Made by a program: the position numbers and the translations under genes
The notes under the pieces: model-generated
Told to the model about the DNA's origin: nothing
The model's database searches: none
The model's input: the letters and a program-made list of their open reading frames with translations, nothing else
In this document: piece by piece, positions 58,593-64,000 of the stretch
How the letters are laid out: each line of letters starts with the position of its first letter
Position numbering within the stretch: position 1 is the first letter of the stretch
From: Geobacteraceae bacterium
Lineage (GTDB): Bacteria; Desulfobacterota; Desulfuromonadia; Geobacterales; Pseudopelobacteraceae
Reading direction: 5' to 3'
DNA: 64,000 nt
Assembly (NCBI GenBank): GCA_016720395.1
Contig: JADKKR010000001.1
Location: 62,001-126,000, forward strand

Positions 58593-60704
58593 TTACCCCT
58601 TCAACTCCCACACCGTCAGCTCGGCCACCGTATGCTGGAACTTCCTGCACGTCTCGCGGATCACAAACGGCACGTCGCGAGGCTGGCCCAGCAGACGGAA
58701 GTGCGTTGCCAGTGCCTCCTTGAGCCCGTCCAGGGTCCAGACCGGCTCACCGGAATCGCGGTAGCCTCCCAGCCATTCCTCTTTCTTTGTGAATTCCTCC
58801 AGCCAGGTGTAGGGCGAGGTCAGCACCAGCAGGCCGCCCGGATTCATCCGCTCGTGGATGCTGCTCAGGAACTTGCGCGGCGAGTAGAGCCGATCGATCA
58901 GGTTGGCAGCCAGCACCAGATCGTAGCCGGTGAACTTCTCAGGGATATTGCAGGCATCGGCCTGATAGAACTGCACCCGTTCGCGTATGGCATCCAGTCC
59001 CAGCTCTTTCAGCCCGACCTCGTGGAAGGAGGTTATCTCCCCCTCTTCGGGGAAGGCGTAGCGCAAGTAGCCCTCCTCTTGCATGCGGGCCGCCAGGCGG
59101 AAGAAACGGGTCGAGTAATCGAGTCCGGTGACCCGTTCGAAACCGCCCCGGGCCAGCTCGAAGGAGGCCCGCCCCACGGCACAGCCCAGATCGAGGGCAT
59201 GCCCCATTGTCCTGCCTTTCATCTGTTCCAGGCAGATTCCTGCGGTGCTGACGGCAAAGTTCGCCACCCCGAAGTGCTCCGGGCCGTAGTGGGCGGCGCA
59301 GTACTGGGCTGCCAGAGCGTCACTCTCGTACCGGTCATCGTGAATGATTATTGGCGCGGAACTCTCCACGTAGCGAAAACCGGCATGCTGAAAGAAGTGC
59401 CGACGGAAGGCGTAGCGGGCATCGTGGGTAGCCTCGTTACCGGTAGAGATCCAGGAGCCCCCCTTGATCAGGTTGTGCCGGGTGTCGAAGGTGGGTGTAG
59501 AGAAGTCATCGTACCAGGGGTGGATCTCGAAGCCGTGGAAGGGATAGATGGGGGTCTCGGTCCACTGCCAGACATTACCCAGCACATCGAAGAAATCGCC
59601 GTTCCGGAAGCGGTCGACCGGACAGGAGGAACTCCAGTATTCCAGGTTGATGTTGCCGGGCGCCTTGTCCCAATAGGGCTGGTCGGGAATCTCACACACA
59701 TCCCGCAGACGGGTCCATTCGTCCTCCGTCGGCAGGCGGACCGGTTTGCCGGTACGGGCCGTTTTCCAGTTACAGTAAGCCTTGGCCTCCAGTTGGTTGA
59801 CCTCAACCGGCCAGTTCCAGGGAAGCGGGATCTCGGAAGCCATGGTGCGCAGCTTCCAGCCGGCACCGTCCCTGATCCAGAACAGGGGCTGATCGGCCTG
59901 CTTGAATTCGCGCCAGTGCCAGCCCTCCTCGTTCCACCATTGACGGTCGCGGTAGCAGCCTGTTTCGACGAACTCCAGGAACTCTCGGTTGGAGACCAGG
60001 TATTTTCCGGCCTTGAAACCGGCTACCTCGGCCTCATGCAGACCATATTCGTTATCCCAGCCGTAAAGGGCATGTTCACGGGACTTTCCGAGAACAACCT
60101 TACCTCCTGTAACCGGCAGCAGCTCATTAGCCGGCGGTTCGCCCGCCTCCCGGCAGATATCCCAGAAGGGAAGCTGAACCACCTGATCGATGGGAAGCTG
60201 GCGGATCAGCACAGAAGAGGTCTCCAGGTGGATGCGTTCATGCTCGATGCCCATCATGATACCCCAGAACGGTGATTCCCAGGTGATCGGCAGGGTCAAT
60301 GGCAGGCTGCGGATCAGACCGTCGACCAGGTCGCGGACCTGATCGCGGTACTCCTTGACCTGCTGGCGCGTGGGCCAGTCGTAGTGCCGTTCGTCCAGGT
60401 CATCCCAGGACATCTCGTCCACCCCGACAGCAAACATGGATTCGTAACGGGGGTTGATCCGCCGGTCTATGACGCGGGCGATGGTCAGTTTATTGATGAA
60501 AAAGGTGGCTGTGTGGCCGAAGTAAAAGATCAGGGGATGCCGCAGGCGGTCGGCACGCAGGTAGAAGGTCTCGTCATACCGGAGGGTCTCGTAGAGCCGC
60601 TCATCGATATCGTAGGTGGCATGGAAGTATTCGAGGATTTCCGAGCGCTTCGCTTCCGGATTGCCGCAGTTAAGGATCGTGGTACGGGTATGTTTCAAGT
60701 CCAT
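58593..60704 (-). CDS. ovoA: Ovothiol synthase OvoA (5-histidylcysteine sulfoxide synthase with N-methyltransferase domain)
   Basis: 703 aa with the three OvoA parts: DinB-like iron domain (about 20-185) with H155, H159 and E161 in GIEHERIHLETSS and a further His in YFGHTATFF; FGE-sulfatase-like catalytic domain (about 195-455; LVSNREFLEFVETGCY, GNVWQWTETP, IKGGSW); and a SAM methyltransferase (about 480-703; ALDLGCAVGRASFELARGG). OvoA joins Cys and His with O2 to a sulfoxide, and the last domain methylates the mercaptohistidine. AAGGAG precedes the ATG. It stands alone. Confidence 0.93.
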   Translation of the reverse strand: MDLKHTRTTILNCGNPEAKRSEILEYFHATYDIDERLYETLRYDETFYLRADRLRHPLIFYFGHTATFFINKLTIARVIDRRINPRYESMFAVGVDEMSWDDLDERHYDWPTRQQVKEYRDQVRDLVDGLIRSLPLTLPITWESPFWGIMMGIEHERIHLETSSVLIRQLPIDQVVQLPFWDICREAGEPPANELLPVTGGKVVLGKSREHALYGWDNEYGLHEAEVAGFKAGKYLVSNREFLEFVETGCYRDRQWWNEEGWHWREFKQADQPLFWIRDGAGWKLRTMASEIPLPWNWPVEVNQLEAKAYCNWKTARTGKPVRLPTEDEWTRLRDVCEIPDQPYWDKAPGNINLEYWSSSCPVDRFRNGDFFDVLGNVWQWTETPIYPFHGFEIHPWYDDFSTPTFDTRHNLIKGGSWISTGNEATHDARYAFRRHFFQHAGFRYVESSAPIIIHDDRYESDALAAQYCAAHYGPEHFGVANFAVSTAGICLEQMKGRTMGHALDLGCAVGRASFELARGGFERVTGLDYSTRFFRLAARMQEEGYLRYAFPEEGEITSFHEVGLKELGLDAIRERVQFYQADACNIPEKFTGYDLVLAANLIDRLYSPRKFLSSIHERMNPGGLLVLTSPYTWLEEFTKKEEWLGGYRDSGEPVWTLDGLKEALATHFRLLGQPRDVPFVIRETCRKFQHTVAELTVWELKG

Positions 60705-60815
60705 GTCATGCTCCTTACTCGCTGCAGCCTGATTTTCCGTAGAGCAATAGTAACAAAATCCATGCGAATTACAATTCCGTTTGCAGTAAATCCGCTCTCA
60801 GTTTAGCATCAGCCT

Positions 60816-62027
60816 ATGGGCATCGATAATCCGCACTCATCAATCGCAGCACAACAGCCGGCCATGCGCAGAGCGGCGCTGGGCATCCTGATCGGGGGCA
60901 TACTCGGCATGATGGTGGCCATGGGTATCGGCCGTTTTGCCTACACCGCAATCCTGCCGGTCATGCAGCGCGAACTGGGCATGACTAACGCCGTTGCGGG
61001 GTGGCTGGCCTCACTCAACTATATCGGCTACCTGGCCGGGGCGGTTCTCTGCTCGTTCTTCCCGCTGCTGCTGCGCAGCAGCGCTGTCAACATCAGCGCT
61101 GCCCTTGCCAGCATCGTCACCACATTCCTGATGGGTGCTGTACTATGGCCTCAGGCCTGGGGTCTGTTTCGCTGCGTATCCGGGCTGGCCAGCGCGATCC
61201 TGTTTGTTGTTATTTCTATCGAGGTTTCTGAATCACTTTCCCGGCGGGGATACGGTCACTGGATCGGAGCCCTCTACGGTGGTATCGGCCTGGGAATCGC
61301 CCTGAGCGGCATTATGGTTCCGTTCTTTGAGTCCATGGGGGGCTGGCGGCTCACCTGGATCGGCATGGGCGGTCTGGCCGGCCTGTTGACCGTCTGCGGT
61401 GTGCTGCTGGCTCGCAAGAAGGGAGCAGCTCTGGAGATTGCCGCCGGTCAGGCGGTGCACGGACCGGGGGCCGGCAGTTACCGGCTGCTGGCGGCGGCCT
61501 ACTTCTGCGAGGGTCTGGGGTACATTGTCAGCGCCACCTTTATTGTCACCATGATCGCACGCATGCCGGGGCTGGAATCATTCGCCCCTTACAGCTGGGT
61601 AGCGGTCGGCCTGGCCGCAGCACCCTCAACGCTCATCTGGCAGCAGGTCGGCCGCCGTATCGGGGTACGTCCTGCATTGATGCTGGCCTATGCAGTCCAG
61701 GCTGTCGGCATCCTGGTAAGCATCCGCGCCGCGAGCATAGCGGAGGCCGTAATTGCGTCAGTCTCCTTCGGCGGGACGTTCCTGGGCATAGTCACTCTGG
61801 TCATGACCGAGGGTAACCGGCGGGCCGGCCATGACGGCCGGCGCACCGCTGCGGTTCTGACCGTCTGCTTCAGCATGGGCCAGGTTATCGGTCCGCCCCT
61901 GGCCGGACGGATGGCCGACCTTCGGGGAGGATTTGCCCTGCCGCTGCTGCTTGCCGCCCTGGCAGTGATCACCGGCGGTATTCTTGTCGCGCTGGATACG
62001 TCAGGATTCAGACGGACCCGCATCTGA
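60816..62027 (+). CDS. YbfB/YjiJ-type major facilitator transporter
   Basis: 403 aa with 11-12 helices. GMMVAMGIGRFAYTAILPVM at the start and GWLASLNYIGYLAGAVLC belong to the YbfB/YjiJ MFS subfamily; RRAGHDGRRTAAVLTVCFSM is in the second half. Substrate unknown. The ribosome site before 60816 is weak, and a start at Met17 is possible. It is divergent from ovoA, with 111 bp between them. Confidence 0.88.
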   Translation: MGIDNPHSSIAAQQPAMRRAALGILIGGILGMMVAMGIGRFAYTAILPVMQRELGMTNAVAGWLASLNYIGYLAGAVLCSFFPLLLRSSAVNISAALASIVTTFLMGAVLWPQAWGLFRCVSGLASAILFVVISIEVSESLSRRGYGHWIGALYGGIGLGIALSGIMVPFFESMGGWRLTWIGMGGLAGLLTVCGVLLARKKGAALEIAAGQAVHGPGAGSYRLLAAAYFCEGLGYIVSATFIVTMIARMPGLESFAPYSWVAVGLAAAPSTLIWQQVGRRIGVRPALMLAYAVQAVGILVSIRAASIAEAVIASVSFGGTFLGIVTLVMTEGNRRAGHDGRRTAAVLTVCFSMGQVIGPPLAGRMADLRGGFALPLLLAALAVITGGILVALDTSGFRRTRI

Positions 62028-62178
62028 TGGGAACTGGGGAACCGGCGGTAAGGACATCGCCGTAAAGCGAAACAGTACCACGTGACGGAAGATGACAAAA
62101 TAATTCTGGACGAAACGGCAACTCTGCCGTAATCTGCCCCGATTATTCACACAACACGTATTCACGAAAGGCGCATGC

Positions 62179-62691
62179 ATGGCATTGGCAAAAAATGGCG
62201 ACAAAGTAAGGATTGATTACACCGGGAAACTGGAAGACGGAACCGTTTTCGATTCCACCCTGGAAGATGAATGCTCCACCGACGAGTGCGATTCCGACGA
62301 TTGCGGCGATGGCTGCGATGAAGACGGCTGCGGCTGCGGAGACCACGAAAGCGGCCCGATGGAATTGACCATCGGTGAAGGCGAGCTGTTTTCGCAGGTT
62401 GACGAAGCTTTGGTTGGAATGGCGCCGGGCGACAAGAAATCGGTTGTCATTCCTGCAATCGACGCATTCGGTGAGTACGATAAGGACAAGGTCTTTACCG
62501 TCCCCCGCAGCGACCTTCCCGATGACCTGCAGCCTGAAGTCGGTGACGAACTGGTATTGACCAATGAGGATGACGAGGACCTGGGAGTACAGGTCGTGGA
62601 AGTAACCACCGAGAATGTCACGTTCGATTCCAACCACCCCCTGGCCGGAGAAGACCTGACCTTTGAGGTTACGCTGCTGGAAATCCTTTAA
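62179..62691 (+). CDS. SlyD-like FKBP peptidyl-prolyl isomerase with acidic Cys-rich insert
   Basis: 170 aa. FKBP N-terminus (DKVRIDYTGKLEDGTVFDST), then an insert (about 30-58) packed with Asp/Glu and six Cys (32, 37, 42, 46, 51 and 53), then the IF-domain-like middle (GEGELFSQVDEALVGMAPGD, VFTVPRSDLPDD) and the C-terminal strand (FDSNHPLAGEDLTFEVTLL), as in SlyD/FkpB. SlyD normally carries its metal-binding Cys/His in a C-terminal tail, which is missing here. The insert could bind nickel, zinc or other metals. Confidence 0.88.
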   Translation: MALAKNGDKVRIDYTGKLEDGTVFDSTLEDECSTDECDSDDCGDGCDEDGCGCGDHESGPMELTIGEGELFSQVDEALVGMAPGDKKSVVIPAIDAFGEYDKDKVFTVPRSDLPDDLQPEVGDELVLTNEDDEDLGVQVVEVTTENVTFDSNHPLAGEDLTFEVTLLEIL

Positions 62692-62713
62692 CACTAATTA
62701 CAGCCAAAAAAAA

Positions 62714-62737
62714 ACAGGCGGCCGGATGGCCGCCTGT
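62714..62737. terminator. Hairpin behind the SlyD-like gene
   Basis: A 10-bp perfect stem (ACAGGCGGCC/GGCCGCCTGT) with a four-base loop. The A-run lies on its 5' side, so on the minus strand it is a classic terminator; on the plus strand it lacks a T-run. Confidence 0.6.
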
Positions 62738-62750
62738 GTCGTGTGAGCCT

Positions 62751-63002
62751 ATGTCACCGGAACACTTCGAACCAGTCACCTGCCCGGAATCCTTCAACAG
62801 TGATGAATTGCTCGAACTGGCCAGGACGCGCATGCCGTTCGGAAAGTATGCAGGCAGGCTGCTGATTGACCTGCCGGAACCTTACGTAGTGTGGATGGCC
62901 GGGAAGGGGTTCCCCGGGGGAAAACTCGGTCGGATGCTGCAAACCGTTCATGAGATCAAAGTCAACGGTCTTGAGTTTCTTTTCGATCCCTTGCGTTCAT
63001 GA
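62751..63002 (+). CDS. DUF3820-family protein
   Basis: 83 aa from the ATG at 62751; a GTG at 62736 lies in the hairpin and is unlikely. RMPFGKYAGRLLIDLPEPYVVWM and GFPGGKLGRMLQTVHEIK carry the DUF3820 pattern (MPFGKYKG...LP..YL.W). Function unknown; often annotated as a putative virulence-factor fold with no proof. Confidence 0.8.
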   Translation: MSPEHFEPVTCPESFNSDELLELARTRMPFGKYAGRLLIDLPEPYVVWMAGKGFPGGKLGRMLQTVHEIKVNGLEFLFDPLRS

Positions 63003-63084
63003 AAGAGCTCACGACATCCGCAACAGCTTCAGTGCAGTTCTAAAGTATATACGCAAAAAAAAATAAAAAGAAGCCTGTTTTATT

Positions 63085-63290
63085 CGTTCTGCAGAGGTAT
63101 AGTTCAGTCAGGTAGTACTACCGAGTAGCAGATGCAGACTGTCTCTATAAGGAGGGCGACATCACAGAGGAAACGAGTCCCCAACATAGAAAGCAGAAGC
63201 AGATTTCCGGTAGTGAAACATAACCGGAACAGCCCTTGAAAAGGGACAATTAAAAAAATGAGGCCCGCCGATCGAATCTGGCGGGCCTTT
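63085..63290 (+). ncRNA. Candidate structured small RNA
   Basis: The 309-bp gap between DUF3820 and the cytochrome has no coding frame but several stems in a row: CAGTC(63105-63109)/GACTG(63137-63141) and TATAG(63098-63102)/CTATA(63145-63149) around the hairpin GGTAGTACTACC; TTCCGGT(63205-63211)/ACCGGAA(63223-63229); CCCTT/AAGGG(63233-63245); and the terminator stem at 63261-63288. GGA-type motifs (AAGGAGGG, AGAGGAAACG, CCGGAAC, AAGGGACA) recur, somewhat like CsrB-type RNAs. No promoter or family match is clear, so this is inference. Confidence 0.4.
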
Positions 63291-63292
63291 CA
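63261..63292. terminator. Strong terminator between the candidate RNA and the cytochrome gene
   Basis: Stem AGGCCCGCC/GGCGGGCCT (9 bp) with a 10-base loop, followed by TTT on the plus strand and by CATTTTTTT on the minus strand. It can end both the cytochrome transcript and any plus-strand RNA. Confidence 0.85.
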
Positions 63293-63311
63293 TTTTGTCC
63301 GGCAGGCATGG

Positions 63312-63695
63312 CTACCTGAATGTTTTCAGGATATATTCCGCAATAGTTCGGGCATCCTCGTCCGAGAGAGTCGATGTATCAAACCTGATCATCCGTGACA
63401 GCGGTTTGCGCATGATCCTGACGATATCCTCCTGTGTAGTGATGTGGTTGCTCTTCAATGCCGACCTATGAAGAGTGCGCCCGGGATCGCTGACATTGCC
63501 GCCGTCAGGATGGCAACTGGCGCAGTACTGCCTGAACAGCGCCTCTCCGTCACGCACGGACTCCCGGGTTGCTGTCGCCTGAGCAGCCGGGGCAACGACG
63601 GTCTTCTGCGACTGGTCATTACTGCATCCTGTCGCGGCAGCTATTGCCAGCGCCAGCAGTACAATCCTGTCTGCCATTTTCACGTGCATATACAT
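63312..63695 (-). CDS. Small monohaem c-type cytochrome lipoprotein
   Basis: Up to 127 aa. A lipoprotein signal ends at ATGC (AIAAATGCSN), so it is probably lipid-anchored. One haem site, CASCH, follows in FRQYCASCHPDGG, and Met in LSRMIRF could be the second ligand. It would carry electrons in the periplasm. GGGAGG lies close to the ATG at 63695; the ATG two codons later (63689) has better spacing. Confidence 0.88.
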   Translation of the reverse strand: MYMHVKMADRIVLLALAIAAATGCSNDQSQKTVVAPAAQATATRESVRDGEALFRQYCASCHPDGGNVSDPGRTLHRSALKSNHITTQEDIVRIMRKPLSRMIRFDTSTLSDEDARTIAEYILKTFR

Positions 63696-63723
63696 TTTCC
63701 TCCCATGAAAATATCACGCACCC

Positions 63724-64000
63724 TCACCCCTGAATAAGAAGAGTCAGGGTCACCAGCACCGGAAAGAGGTTCAAGGCCGAGAAAAGCGGTCGTTCAGACC
63801 GGCAGAGAGCAGCAATGATCAGGACAGCGGCAAAGAAAAAATACCAATACGCCGCACGATGTCCGATGATGCCGAAAGCCGGCAACATCATGGCCGCTGA
63901 AGTCAGGGCAACGATCCAGAGTCCAAGGAGCCCCGGCCTGAACGCGAACAGTGGAATCCCGGCCCGGAGGTAATCGTCTGAGTACCGTTTCTGCAACAGC
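63724..64000 (-). CDS. C-terminal end of a UbiA-family prenyltransferase (start beyond window)
   Basis: The frame is open to the window edge and gives 92 residues. LQKRYSDDYLRAGIPLF and three hydrophobic helices match the C-terminal third of UbiA-type enzymes, most like protoheme IX farnesyltransferase (CtaB/CyoE). With a cytochrome gene 28 bp downstream, haem O synthesis for a terminal oxidase is possible but unproved. Confidence 0.65.
   Translation of the reverse strand, partial: LLQKRYSDDYLRAGIPLFAFRPGLLGLWIVALTSAAMMLPAFGIIGHRAAYWYFFFAAVLIIAALCRSERPLFSALNLFPVLVTLTLLIQG

Noticed and set aside
58632..60275. 547-codon open frame antisense to ovoA
   Set aside because: Fully within the secure OvoA gene; a shadow of GC-rich third positions.
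63097..63180. tRNA gene suggested by a D-arm-like stretch (TATAGTTCAGTCAGGTAG) and a later CGAGTCC
   Set aside because: No acceptor stem, anticodon arm or CCA-end arrangement can be drawn; noted only as part of the candidate RNA.

Overview
The window looks like chromosome from a Geobacter/Pelobacter-type member of the Desulfuromonadales (Desulfobacterota). This is inferred from gene content, not from a marker tree: a fused diadenylate cyclase-YbbR protein, HpnJ/HpnK hopanoid genes, Hox-type diaphorase genes, cobamide genes under B12 riboswitches, a ThiC paralogue beside cobT, several c-di-GMP enzymes, UbiE for menaquinone, and a small haem lipoprotein. Genes are dense, on both strands, with many ATGA/GTGA overlaps. 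I see no rRNA, tRNA, CRISPR array, prophage or insertion sequence.

Layout. 1-5.2 kb: a truncated B12-binding radical SAM gene, a LysM/NlpC-P60 cell-wall hydrolase, cdaA-ybbR, a suspicious G-homopolymer tract, ubiE and plsY. 5.2-10.5 kb: bamD, a FabMG-like reductase, hypE, ybaK, a GNAT enzyme and a PAS-GGDEF cyclase. 10.6-13.6 kb: hoxEF-hoxU-hoxY, ending at a terminator with no hoxH. 13.7-16.3 kb: an Rrf2 regulator, comF, a LUD protein and a periplasmic cyclophilin. 16.4-19.5 kb: an envelope-stress or metal module (Spy-like protein, Cys-rich periplasmic protein, response regulator, histidine kinase). 19.5-23.4 kb: hemH, a cupin and groES-groEL under a perfect CIRCE operator, with structured repeats behind both chaperonin genes.

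23.5-30.5 kb: a cobalamin riboswitch followed by cobU, cobT, cobS, pabBC, a ThiC-family gene best read as bzaF, cobC and an HNH gene. Together these would assemble the nucleotide loop of a cobamide, probably with a 5-hydroxybenzimidazole lower ligand. 30.5-38.7 kb: TauE/SafE exporter, a ComEA-like periplasmic protein, hpnJ-hpnK-DMT transporter, proC, a Cys-rich miniprotein, polysaccharide deacetylase, universal stress protein and an IclR regulator. 38.8-43.8 kb: DUF4177, polA, a GAF-GGDEF cyclase and recO. 43.8-48.1 kb (minus strand): tonB, cbiA, a second cobalamin riboswitch, cbiM and cbiN, linking cobalt uptake, corrin amidation and TonB-dependent import.

48.1-51.3 kb: a solute:sodium symporter with its DUF4212 partner and a degenerate DUF294 nucleotidyltransferase. 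51.3-58 kb: trmB, a small membrane protein, fabI, hflX, yceH, slyX, malY/patB and a TVP38 protein. 58-64 kb: a BrnTA toxin-antitoxin pair, ovoA (ovothiol), an MFS exporter, a SlyD-like isomerase with a Cys/Asp-rich insert, DUF3820, a candidate structured RNA, a small c-type cytochrome and a truncated UbiA-family gene.

Nothing here is a clearly new large system. The strongest leads are the Hox operon without HoxH, the bzaF assignment, the Spy/two-component module with a tandem 10-bp site, the degenerate nucleotidyltransferase beside the symporter, the SlyD insert, and the candidate RNA at 63.1-63.3 kb.
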